The position numbers and the translations under genes are program-made. This document shows, piece after piece, positions 47,390 through 59,170 of a stretch of DNA of 64,000 nt (its first letter is position 1; every line of letters starts with the position of its first letter). The DNA is from Manduca sexta (Eukaryota > Arthropoda > Insecta > Lepidoptera > Sphingidae). The notes below the pieces were generated by a model, which did no database searches, was not told where the DNA came from, and was given only the letters and a program-made list of their open reading frames with translations. The DNA is taken from positions 4,530,920-4,594,919 of the forward strand of contig NC_051129.1 of NCBI RefSeq assembly GCF_014839805.1, in the 5' to 3' direction.

Positions 47390-49491
47390 GATAATTATTT
47401 AAAAATACACCACGATCTGCAAACGTAAAACAGTCGTACGAAAAGTCTCACTGCATTTCACACATTATACTGGCGCCATCTTGAATTATGAAAACTAACC
47501 AAAAATTACAAATCGTGTTGCCAACTCTTTTTTGTCGAACGCGCAAATGTCTAGGCACCATTAATGATAAAATCCTCCGTCAATTTTCTACAAGTGTGAT
47601 TTTCCGGTGACCTGTTTTTATTTAATTTTGAGCGCAAAAATATAAATTTATTGACTTTTTCTAGTGAGCTTTTTAGATTGATGTAAGTATTGTTCTAGTA
47701 TCGTTCAGTTGACACTACTATTTTTACTACATTTTGTGACAAAAGGAGTAAAATTTTTAAAGTACATTTTCTTCTTCCTTTTACTCACTCTTGTAAGGGA
47801 ATCTACTAAAAAACTACCACCAGCCAACCAATATTTCTATGTTTAAAAGGAGGTCTAATCCACCAGTTTTATTGGTACATCGACTATGTTGGTTGTTGGC
47901 AACACTGATTACAAATCTGTCTTCAATGTTGCCAGATGCCTACTTAGTTATACCCCCCAATTGAAGAAACATCCATAAATACGGTTTTGGAAGAAATAAG
48001 CCTAATAAAAGAAAAAAGATTTCTTGTCTAAAATAGTTTTTCACTCAGTTATTACTTTATGTTTTGTATATTTCCCCCGTGCAAACTCTTAAATTTGATG
48101 TAGATAAGTTCCTCCAATTTGGTGCTACTATGCGAAGATCATTGCAGACTAATCAGAAATTTTATCAGGTTTACGTATAGATTCGGAATGCCGCAGCGTT
48201 AAGTATAAATTCAGAGACAGAATGAGATTTGCCTTTATTTTTAAGTCACAAATAAAAATGCATTAACTGGGTAGAAAGTAATGATATTGTTAACAGGAGT
48301 TTCCTTGACTTATAAAAAATATTGGTATTTTGTCCCATTTTTACAATAAAAACCGATTAAATTCAAATAGTGACGGTGACGGAGAACTTATAATTTTGTA
48401 ATAGAGTGTAGGCACGGAAAACTGGAGTAAATAGAGATGCAACTGCTGTTGAAAATTATATTACACAGATGCATCGACCGAATTATTGTTTAAGGTTTAA
48501 TTAGTGCTAACATTTATTAATATTCTTGTTGATGGTAATCGTATAATTTATTAAATTACATTAATTATGGATTAGCATTAAAATTGGGGCAAATGCAATG
48601 TTAAGATCAACATAGTTGTTAGACTGTATAAGAGTGTTTGCGAATATCATGAAAACACTTGCAATCAACACTGGTGCCACTAATGATTAATTTTCCTATT
48701 CGCATCGGATTTATCTTTACAATTACAACATGAAGTAACTTTGCTGTTGTGTTTCTGCCGTGATATTGCGTCAGGAATAATTAGAGCTTCCAATCCCAAG
48801 GCTTATCGTCAATATCGATTTTTCCGGGACTAAGAATTCCTCAATCCCACGGGATCGCGGTGTTTGCAGGATCCCGTTATTTGCGAAATCCCTTTTACAA
48901 GAATTCTTAATATTTTATAAAAGGAGTAAAACAAAAAAGTAATCAACATAACTTCACTTTTATTTAAAATAACAAGAGATCAAATGATTTAAAGTTAAAA
49001 ATCCGTGACGACTGCCGAGATCAGAGTGTGTAAGTTCGGTTCCGAACAGGCCGGCATAATAATGCTGACTGACCAGTCTAATGTTACTCCGCTTACAATC
49101 GGGTGCAGTCGAGGTAGGTACTATATTGTGCCCGTTTCTCAAAGAAACGAGATCAAATACAAAAACAAAAACAGTTAACATGCAATGAAAACAAAAACCA
49201 AAACATAACTGAATGTTGTCAAAACTAATTAAGACCTAGGTATATTAATAATTGTGTAGTTAAAATTCAAATGAAAAGTTGGCGAAGTAAATAAATATGT
49301 CGTTTATTATAATATTATGTAAAGTCAGTATCACAAATTCCGCGGGATCCTGCGCTGGTAATCGCGCAACACGCGGCACTGGAAATGACGCTGGATTCTG
49401 GAATATCAGGATCTTAGTATTGTTAGTTACAAAGCTATAGTGCTAATTCTCATCCCCTGAAACAATTGTTGTAGGCTCGGTCTTTATATCG

Positions 49492-49786
49492 AATGCACGC
49501 CCGATGCCTATGCTCGGGGGGACATTTGCCACCGCTCTAGGCATACAGTTCAGTATGTATACCTCATGGTTGTAATTCATTAAGGCCTATGAGGGTTCGC
49601 GAATATTTCCTGACCTTTTCCCCTCCGCCCATTCTAAAAGGATTCCTTTTCATTCCCTCACACTTGCCTTCCCTAGATATCCCCTCCCAACTTACTTCAA
49701 GCCCCTCCAGTCGCTAAGCCGAGGGATTTCTGTATCCCATTCGCAGATGTCTCCCGTTGTTGACTGCGGGGTCCCATGCATAAAAA
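49492..49786 (+). repeat. Interspersed repeat family 1, copy B
   Basis: Diverged second copy of the repeat at 9560-9848, in the same orientation and with the same order of shared blocks. It lies between the RPRD1 gene and the signal-peptide exon. Confidence 0.7.
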
Positions 49787-50550
49787 GAAAACACTATATA
49801 CCTCAACTATGAACGTTCTTATAGTACTTACGGGTGTTGATGGGTAGCAACAATTTTTTTATCATCGCATTCGTTTAGGGTCAAACTGAATATGAAGGCT
49901 CAGACGAGGCAGTAGGTACGTCATGATATTGTTTAATTGGAAACCAACATGAAGTGACAGCTCGCTGTTACGTTTCATAAGCTAAGTGAGATATCTGGAA
50001 GCCCAATTCCTTATACGCAATCCTACCTAATCGCTTATCGATTATGTGCCACCGACGTGAAGTGAGTTTATGTATCCTACAATTTATGATTTTGAGTTTA
50101 TCGTTTTTTATAAGTACACAAAGTGTAGCTTAACCTAAGTATTGAATCGAAACCCTTGGGTTCATAGTCCATACTATATCTACATTGCCTGTAGAGAAAG
50201 GGACGACGCGACGCACGTCGCATTCATTCATATAATGAAAAACCTTACAAAATATCTTTATAGGTATAATATTATATAGAACACCTATGTAGTTATTTAG
50301 CAAATGGGTGGTTTGGTATGCCTCTTCTATACCTAGTAGGTAGTTTGGAATCTAATATTTTAAATTTTATTATGCACTAGCTTCCGCCCGCAGCTTCGCC
50401 CGCGTGGATTTCGGACTTCATAAATGGAGGAGGTGCTCAATTTGTCGGGATGATTTTTTAATGTATGGTGGTATGCAAGTGGTCCGATTGTCCGGTCAGG
50501 GTCTGATGATGGGATCCTGGTGAAATCGAAGGAACTCCTCTAATATTATT

Positions 50551-50670
50551 GGCGCCTAGCTGCTAGGCCGGTCGCGAACGTTCGAGAATGTTCGTTTTAC
50601 GAAGCTACTCGCTAGGTGATTCGCTAGCCTCTAGGTGCCAAGCAAGCCGTCTGCCTGTGCGTTCGCGACC
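50551..50670. repeat. GC-rich inverted repeat
   Basis: GGTCGCGAACG at 50570-50580 is the exact reverse complement of CGTTCGCGACC at 50660-50670. Inside, GGCGCCTAGC (near 50551) is echoed in reverse by CTAGGTGCC (near 50632). It lies in AT-rich DNA and resembles a small foldback insertion. Confidence 0.5.
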
Positions 50671-51099
50671 TTATATATATACAAAAATAATCCTTATAGC
50701 ATGATTCAATATTCACGCATGATGGCTTATTATTAGCGTATTTCATGTATAACTTTGGTGTTTCTATACCGATTTCTATGATTCTTTTTATGGAATATTT
50801 AATAATGTTAACTTTTTTAATTAGGGATGACTGAGAATGTTATAAACGTAAGAGTAGACAAATATAATAAGAAAGCTTCGAACTGCTAAGCTATCGGGTG
50901 TTACACGTGTTATTGTGAGTCAACCATAAAAGATAGGCATATGCTGTCGTGGGATATTTTTTATATAATTTTAAGGAGAACATTTTCGTCATACATGATT
51001 TCTGTGTAGCTTTAACCATTAAGGTTGCACACGCGACGGAAGCTTAAAAAATGGAGTAACTTCTCCCGTTCTTCCAACAATTCCCTTCACTGCTCTGCT

Positions 51100-51350
51100 T
51101 CTATTAATTGTAGCGTGATGAAAAGTATACTATAACCAGCTCAGGAGTATGAAAAATAATTGTACCAAGTTTCGTTAAAATCCGTCGAGTAGTTTTTGTT
51201 TCTATAACGGTTATACAGACAGACAGACAAAAATTTTACTAATTGCATTTTTGGCATGAGTATCGATCCCTAATCACCCCCTGATAGTTATTTTGGAAAT
51301 ATATTTCATGCACAGAATTGACCTCTCTACAGATTTATTATAAGTATAGA
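51100..51350 (+). repeat. RTE-like non-LTR retrotransposon 3' fragment
   Basis: Contains ACCAAGTTTCGTTAAAATCC, GTAGTTTTTGTTTCTATAAC and ACAGACAGACAAAAATTTTA, a tail I remember as widespread in insects. A GCAGCTTCGCCCGCGTGGAT block about 700 bases upstream (near 50390) belongs to the same kind of element. No reverse transcriptase coding remains. Confidence 0.5.
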
Positions 51351-51550
51351 TTAGATAAACATGTTTATTTAGTAGGTAAATATCATACGACTTAAAATAC
51401 CATAAAATACACCATTACCATATTAATTAGACATTAAAAAAAGTATTTCTAGAAATTATAGCAAAGACGTTATTGCTAAAGGTCATTTGAATAGCAAAAA
51501 GGTCATTCCCCAAACGTATCGCGACGCACTGGATAGCAAAATAAAGACAA

Positions 51551-51838
51551 GGCGCCTATGTCCGGTGCCATCGACCGGTCCGTGCCTACCGTGCTCTTCT
51601 TTCTCTACATAGCGTTTGCGCCCGCGCAGCCTCCGCTCAGTGTAGGTACCAACCAAAGGCTGCGCAACGCGCTCCACCGATCTCGCGGCCGACGACGTTC
51701 GCGCGAAAATGAAAACGATCTTCTAAATTTGAAATTTTGTTTTTTTTTTAATCGGAGTTAACATTATTGCCTTTTTAATTTATTTTTTAATATTCATAAA
51801 TTTATTGATATCGGCCAGTGTTTATAAAAAAAATAAAA
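51551..51838 (+). promoter_or_regulatory. GC-rich promoter-like block and 5' untranslated region
   Basis: From about 51550 to 51725 the base composition turns clearly GC- and CpG-rich (GCGCAACGCGCTCCACCGATC, GCGGCCGACGACGTTCGCGCG), then returns to AT-rich just before the ATG at 51839. An insect initiator-like CTCAGTGT lies near 51635. The open frames through it on both strands show no protein features. The position directly before a signal-peptide ATG suggests promoter and leader. Confidence 0.45.
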
Positions 51839-51929
51839 ATGTTCTTCACAAACGTACCAAGTGTACTGCTAATATCGCTAGTGCTTCTAGTTAATGCACA
51901 GCGAACATCTAACAACATGAGAGATGTTG
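51839..51929 (+). CDS. First coding exon of an unidentified secreted or membrane protein
   Basis: The ATG at 51839 has AAAA before it. It encodes a short N-region, a hydrophobic core (SVLLISLVLLVNA) and a likely signal peptidase site after Ala-20, then QRTSNNMRDV. The exon ends in a strong GTAAGT donor at 51930, phase 1. The protein would enter the secretory pathway. I do not recognise the family from 30 residues. The next supportable exon is 63890-63955, about 12 kb away. Confidence 0.6.
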
Positions 51930-54439
51930 GTAAGTGATAAATTATATTATTAACTGTTTACATTCCTACATTACGTACTATTTCCAATTTAATTAATATT
52001 CTATGCATTTACATATATCAGATGCCCAAGATTATGTATGAATAAAATATGAGTTGCTATTATTTAATTTTACCTATATTCCTCCGTTAGATTTAAGTAA
52101 GTCTCATAGCTTCTTGCTGAAAATATTATAGGACATATTATAATATCAGATTACATAACGTATTTTGTATACAATATAATAATAATATTTTAAAATGAAT
52201 GACATAATATCAACTATGAAATCCATAGAACACAGCGAGTGATTATACCCGACGGAAGTTTGACTCTAAGTTAAACAAAAAAAATACGTTTACTTATAGG
52301 TATATTTTTCAAATTATATAAGGTATGGGAGAACAAATAGACATCTCTGTATGTTTTATACCAACTGACGATAAATATTATTAAATGCAGCGTTTCATTA
52401 AACTTATGAGATGTCAAATTTTATAATATTATAATAGAATACGTAAGACTAGGCAGTATGGTCGTAAGACTATAGCCTGTCCTCTAAGGACGAATAAAAA
52501 TAATAATAATATTATAATATATAACGATTATGGAATATATAGGACTGATCAGTTTCTTGCGAGAAACATTAACATAGTTACGGAAAGAAAAATTTCGACA
52601 TAAAATACTATTATATATCTATGTCAAAATCATTTAGCTATGACTGCCTATAGCTCAAGGCCGTGTATCATCATTTAAAAAAAAATAAGATATGAAACAA
52701 ACACGCAATGATCACCGTAAAAAATTATAAATTTATTTCATAGAAATTTAATAGGTGTATGGAATGGATTATGTTTACTATAAAAGTCAAGAACTTTTGA
52801 TGTTTACAAATCTACGGTAATTTTTTAATTTTTAATAAATTTACAAATGCCACCTTTTTTTATTTCAGTGTAGATTAAAAAGAATGGTTAATATTTGAAA
52901 AAAGAATTGAGGCCAAAATTAAAAAAAGTATGTCTGCGTATAATATTTTGTATGTTTATACGTTCTGTTGAGTAACTACATTTTACTTCCAAAGTTAGTC
53001 AAATATGAATGATGAAAATTTGAAAATAAGCAAAAATGTTCAACTTATTTTTTAAAAAAATTGTTAATGTTTGCGTACACTATAATCTGGTTATTCACCT
53101 TCGTAGTAGATACAATGAACACTCAGAGGTCAAGAAAAACGAGATATATTTTGTAACTTTTGCGTTTTTTTTATTTCATTTGCAGTTACGGCCTTAAAAA
53201 AACACCTTATAAGTGTTTATGTTTCCTATCGTGTCTTTCATATTTATACTTTCCGGTAAATAACTTTGACATTACCTATATGTATATTATGACGATGAAA
53301 AACCAGCTATTTTTTATTTTCCATTATTAACCAATTAAACTAAATATGTACATTTACAGAAAAACATCTAAAATAATTTGAGAATAGCCTTTATTTCCAA
53401 CTCATGTCAAATTATACATAAGATAAGTAATATTTACGTTAAGTAATTGTTCTTCGATAAACTAAACAATGTTTGTAATTATCTACATGATTACGGCAAT
53501 ATTTAGAAGGCCTTTTAAAATGGTTTATTTCAAAATGCAAAATAATTTTTAATTCCCGTTTTATTACTTTTATCACAATCGTGGACAAAATAGGTGTAAT
53601 AAAACGCATCAACGATCATTCTAACGTCGATAAAAACATCGGTAGAAATAATTAATTCCCAAAATTTAAGTCAGTAAAAGTAACAAGATTCAAGGTATCA
53701 CATTTAACCTGTTAACTGTTTGGTTACGTAACAAAATTCTACGATCATGCATAATAATGTATAAATAAAGAATTTCGGAGTGACGGACGTCGGTACACTT
53801 TTACTTTTCGCTGTTTGTGGGTGTGATTTCTCTTGATGGCAAGTTATTGACTCCCGCTTTGCAATCCATACAATACGTTTGTCGTTTTGTGCCTTTTTCC
53901 TAGGCAAAAACGGGCCTATTGTTATAGATAAGTAATTTCCTCCGCAATTTCTCGTTCATCAAGAATTTAAATAAAATTAATAAATAAAAAGAAGATGCTT
54001 AAAATAACTTCAGTATCCTAAAACTTGAATCTTTACATAAAGTTCAATTCACTTTGAATTCCATAAAAAATACTTTTGTATTTTTTTTTCAACACAACCT
54101 AAATGAAATCAGTTCATGCTCCTATTTTGTATACAGGAAACATAATAATGATACATTGAAAGTATTATAATTAATATTTCTGGTCAAAGAAAATCTTAAC
54201 CATCGGAAACTGTATGATAGAAATAAAGATGATTTATTTACGCTTATAAATATTTTAAATAAAAATTACAAATTGGTTATATGGAGTAGCGGAATCTCGT
54301 GCCCAACAGCAGATTTGTAAGAAAACAGGACTGATATTAATATTATTGAATAACACATAGAATATTTACTTGCAAATATTTTTTATCCTATAACACAGGG
54401 AAGCGACCGTTCCAAACAATGTTCATTTATTTTTATCAC

Positions 54440-54800
54440 TTTTGAACTGGTTACCAGGTGGTCCACTCCGCCTTATGGTAAGCGATCGTTTCCTGGACAC
54501 CTGTAGTATGAAGAGCATTTAAAACTTCTCACTTGCTATAATTTTTTACGAAAATGGTAAATTGACCCCACTGCACCTGATGGTAAGTGGAGTGGGGTCC
54601 AACAGAATATCGACTGACGAGAGATGATTACCCCTCGGCAGTCGACACAATTACGCCGGCCTGTTTTATTCCAGAAAGCGACATACTTCGTGGGCAACTA
54701 TAGCCAGTTTTAACACCTTGTGTACGGTGGTCACTATCCGGGCGGATATAAAATATATCCACCAGCAAACATATTAACATTATTTGCGATAAATTTATAG
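54440..54800. repeat. Lepidopteran-type interspersed repeat fragment
   Basis: Contains TGACCCCACTGCACCTGATG, GTAAGTGGAGTGGGGTCCAA and ATTACCCCTCGGCAGTCGAC. The first block recurs in part near 9400-9430 (AATGACCCCACTGTATCTAATG). I remember the motif as common in moth genomes; the element class is not clear to me. Confidence 0.45.
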
Positions 54801-57417
54801 ATAGTATAGCCCAATTAATAAATATATAAACTGGTTGATAATTCAATGTTCAAAATCTTTTACTCCAACGATAATATGATGTTTGAAACCGTTATACCCT
54901 AGACTTAATGGTATGTATAGTATAATTTATTATTTAAGTATCATATCCTTTATTGAATGATGTTGCATTTTTCAACGATCGTCAATATTATTTCAGCCGA
55001 TCTTTGTTTCTCCGGAACGCCTAAAACCGGACACTGGCAAAATTAATTAAGTACATAAACAATATATTGATATTAATTATTTTTACATTCGAGTTTAGAG
55101 CCTGTTAAAATTTACATTCGCTGTCCTTTGGCGCATTGACTGGTCTCTACTACATGTCCAATCTAATATTGGCTGCTTTTACTTATTCATTATCAATTTT
55201 TAATACCCACAGGGATATTTGCATACAAATAAAATGGACCGTAAGACCTGTTTTTGCATGGCTATTGTTTGTTTGGTCCGGATTGAGCGTAGACTGATCT
55301 GTGCTAATATTGAAATTCCTTTTACATTTAAAGGCCACGAGTCCCTGAATCAAATAGATTGTCCTGAACCAAGTTAGTTGAGGGTAATACTTTCTAATCT
55401 TAAGAAGCTTTACCTGACAATTTTTGATGAAGATATCTTCAGATTTATGACCATGTTTTAGTAAGACTTAATGTTACGTAGTTCTTCATTTCATTAAAAA
55501 TATTATTTTGTTCTCTTTCACTTTAATTCGTAGAAAGTTCTTGAATTTTTCTATGTACTTAGTTACATAAATTATGGAACAAGAATGATTTTACTACGTA
55601 ATGTATTTAATGAAGATATCGTAAACATTTATTTAAGACCGATTTATAATAACATTTGACAGTCATCAACACTCGATACGTAAAGCAGAAAAAACTATAT
55701 TATGAACAACAATATAAGTAAGACACAATGCTTACCAAATACTTTTTATCAATTGTCCTCAAAATGCTCTGCTATAAATATAGATATATACAAAATGTTT
55801 TAGTAAAAATAGTCTTACATTCTTTTAACGTAATATTATGATGAAACGATGTAAACAAAATGATCAAGATTTCATTCTTTTTGCGATATAACCTTAATGT
55901 TAAAAAAATGTCCTTTAAGGTATCTGATACTTATTTTTAAAACACATAAAAAATGCACATTTATGTGCTTCTTGATTTGTGATTATAATTCTTTAATTTC
56001 TTTGCTTTTTTATAATCATGATTACATTATAAAATGTATTGTAAAATTAAAAAAATAAACTAAAACCATAGAACATAAAACTTAATTTATAAGTCGTTTG
56101 TTTATATCTTCTAAAGATATTCGTTTAATAAAAATAATAAACTTTTTACTAACGCTCGCTTTGTACCAAATACCCTTCATATTTTACCCTCATTAATATA
56201 TTTAAAAAAAATATAATTTAGCCTAAATCATAATTGTACTTTACTGAATACAATCTTTAATCAACTCTTAACAAGTTTAATAACATAATCAAGTATGGCA
56301 TTATTGTAGTTTCATTCATGTTTAGGTAACTGAGTATATTCCTAACCATTTGCAGAAAATAATAATAAAGGAATCCTAATAAACTCAAAACACACAGTTG
56401 AGCAATCATAAACTATTCTATAGGACAATATGTATAAGTTAATTTATAATAGTTGCATTAATCATTGCATATCCCACGGTTATATGAAATTACTATGATT
56501 ACAAGACAAAGGGCAAAATTACACGCAGTTTAGTCATCGTGAAACATTGTTTCGCTGCATTATAGATGCATGGTAAAGGCTATGTAGAGAACTTTATTAC
56601 TCACTTTTATCAAATGGATTGCCTGAGTTACTGATATGATCAACTTGTGCAGTTAACTTCACTACGGATCCTTTCAGTGGCAAAGGAATCCTAAGGATTG
56701 CCAAAAATTTTGTGTGTAATTATTCGATATCAATTTCATTCATAGCAATTGGTATTTTGATTTTGTTTAGTATAAAATGGACTACTGCGTTAACATATTA
56801 CAGTTTATCTCTTTCGAATCTTTACAGATAATAAAGTAACAGACCGATGTACATTATACGTATTGAAAAACGCATACTGGGATCATTATTAGAGCCAGAG
56901 CTAAATCAACAGTTTTTTTTTGTCTGTATGTTCGTACTCGCATCACGCAACAACTTCTGCATAGAATTGAATGCAGTTTTCACCGATGTATTGTTTGAAG
57001 TCGCACTAAAAATATAGGCTCCATTTTATCCTGAGAAAATAGAATGCGAGTCTTTTATGTCGGAATAACTTTTTCTCGTGCCCGGAGCCGCAAGCACAAA
57101 CTAGTGACTTATAAAATTAAGGCTTTATTCATCTTATTTCCCAATGGCTAAAACGTTTACGGACACAGTGTCACGCTATTCATGAGAGACTTTGTGGATG
57201 TAAAAACTTCGTATAAGGTTCAAGGTGGTAGTGATTCTTCATGCCTTAAACCTCGATTGCAATAAAAGATAAATGATGTTTTCAAAACATCACGCGAAAG
57301 CGCCATTTCGTTTAAAGGAAGTTGTCAAGATTCGTAATGGCGTGTAGGAAATAAAGATAGGTTACTTAATTTTTTATAATTACATGATTATTGGCTTATT
57401 TTCCTTACATTTCCAAA

Positions 57418-57665
57418 ATAGCTATTGCTCGTGGCTTCGCCCGCGTGAAGGGGTTTTCCGGGATATTTTTTCCGACTTACTTGATATGTATCGTTATATT
57501 ATGACTAAATTACACAAAATCATTATAAATTGTAGTCTGTGTGGTATTCTGATGTAATCAATATTACTATAAAGAATTATCCAAAGCTGTTACGTAGTTT
57601 TTTCGTGAAAGAGGAACAAACATACATGTACATCCATCCGCACAAACTTTCGCATTTATAATATT
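57418..57665. repeat. RTE-like repeat fragment
   Basis: Begins GCTCGTGGCTTCGCCCGCGT, has TTTTCCGGGATATTTTTTCC, and ends with AAACTTTCGCATTTATAATA, the typical layout of short RTE-related pieces in Lepidoptera. Similar blocks start at 58465 (GCTCGCGGCTTCGCCCATGC) and appear reversed in spirit at 61905 (GGCTTCTCCCGCGGGCGAAG). Confidence 0.5.
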
Positions 57666-58035
57666 AGTAGGAAATAATAACATTCAAAAATAGTACCGAT
57701 TTTAATAGCGTAAAAATATGTTTTGCGGTCACTCAAAGGCTATCATCACGACAATTTTCTCGCGGGAATATTTCCAGAATGGTTTTGCAGGTTGCCGAGT
57801 CACGAGACGGTAAAACTAGTCGCTAAGTCATCGTTTTGTATTTTGCACACTCATAACGCAGTCGTCGCAAAATAATTTTAGAGATGCCATATAAATAAAT
57901 TAATTTTCGTGTAATATCATTCGATCTTTTTCGCGATATCTCGAATTAAAAAAGAAAATTACAATACGAAAATATTATAATGGGTATATAAGTTACGATA
58001 ATTATGTATTTTTTAATATTATTAAATCCAATACC

Positions 58036-58285
58036 TCTTTGATGGTCTAGTTGTATTACTGTACGACCATAAGCTGAGTTCTCAGGTTCGATTCCCGCAT
58101 CGGGTAAACTGATAAGTATTGGATTTTTCTGTTTAGTAAGTATTAGCTTGAGTTCTAGGATTTACGCCTGATATGGCGATAATGTCGCCTATCACGTCAT
58201 AGAACGGAACACACACAGCGAGAAATGTGTGACCTACTTGCGCATCTGCCTACCCCTCCGGGAATAAAAAGCGTGAGTTTGTGTA
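58036..58285 (+). repeat. SINE-like element family 3, copy B
   Basis: Begins with a tRNA-like head (GATGGTCTAGTTG), carries a good B box (GGTTCGATTCCC), then CCTATCACGTCATAGAACGGAA, and ends with CTCCGGGAATAAAAAGCGTGAG. The same order of blocks is found at 12385-12590. Confidence 0.65.
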
Positions 58286-58949
58286 TAAAAATACCTTTAA
58301 CTTTATAATTACCTACATCAATCAAATCCATATACAATCAAACTATTAAAATTGACATATAAATGTGATTTGACCTTGTAGCAATTGAAGACACACTGTA
58401 TATCCGAAAAGTATATAATAACATGAGTCTCTAAATGTTTTTATTAGTTTATTGCTTACTTATTGTTGCTCGCGGCTTCGCCCATGCAAGAAAGATTTGC
58501 TGGAATAAAAGCTTTGAATATATTTTTCCGGGATAAAAATATGTACCCTTCCCAGGCTCTCAAAATCTTTCCATGCCAAATTTTGCTTACTTACCTACTA
58601 TAAAATTAAGTAGTTTCAATTAAAAAATAACTCGGATAGTTATGCGAATGAAAGTATTATGAAATAAACATATTATTATTTTGAAAGTGTAAATTGTTGC
58701 GTTATGTAGGTATACTTACCATGTAATGAGTGAAATTGTTGCCATTTCTCTGAAATAATTTAGGTATATCACAATAAACGATTCAAGAATTCATTTATCA
58801 TTATTTGGTAACATTTCCAACTATAAATTAATATTATTTAAGAGCAGACTTCTCAATCATGATATACACGATAATTTTGAGGATAATGAAAGGAATATTT
58901 TGAGGAAAATGCGACAAAATAAGTAATGCATCTAGTAGCACATATCTTA

Positions 58950-59170
58950 CTGAACACTGATGAGTGTATTTAAAAATGTTAAAATCTTTCAACTTGTATA
59001 AAACTTCATACTTAGACGCTAATTAGTTACACTGATACTTAACTAAATTTAGGAATGTTAATCCTTCAATTTGTATAAAATGGAATACCTGGGCGCTAAT
59101 TACTGCCACTGATGACAATTTTAAGAAATGTTAAACCTTCAATTTGTATAAAACGTTATACTGGACGCCA
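58950..59170 (+). repeat. Tandem repeat, period about 73-79 bases
   Basis: Units start at 58978, 59057 and 59130, each with GTTAA(A/T)..CTTCAA(C/T)TTGTATAAAA, then GACGC or GGCGC and CACTGAT. A partial unit (ACACTGATGAGTGTATTTAAAAAT) precedes the first. Units have diverged, so the array is not recent. The 101-codon open frame that begins in the array is accidental. Confidence 0.7.

Larger units (their letters stand above)
47390..51550. other. Intergenic region between RPRD1 and the signal-peptide gene
   Basis: Divergent promoter space: RPRD1 reads left, the next gene reads right. It holds interspersed repeat copy B (49492-49786), a GC-rich foldback (50551-50670) and RTE-like fragments from about 50380 to 51350. 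No other coding sequence is supported. Confidence 0.6.
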
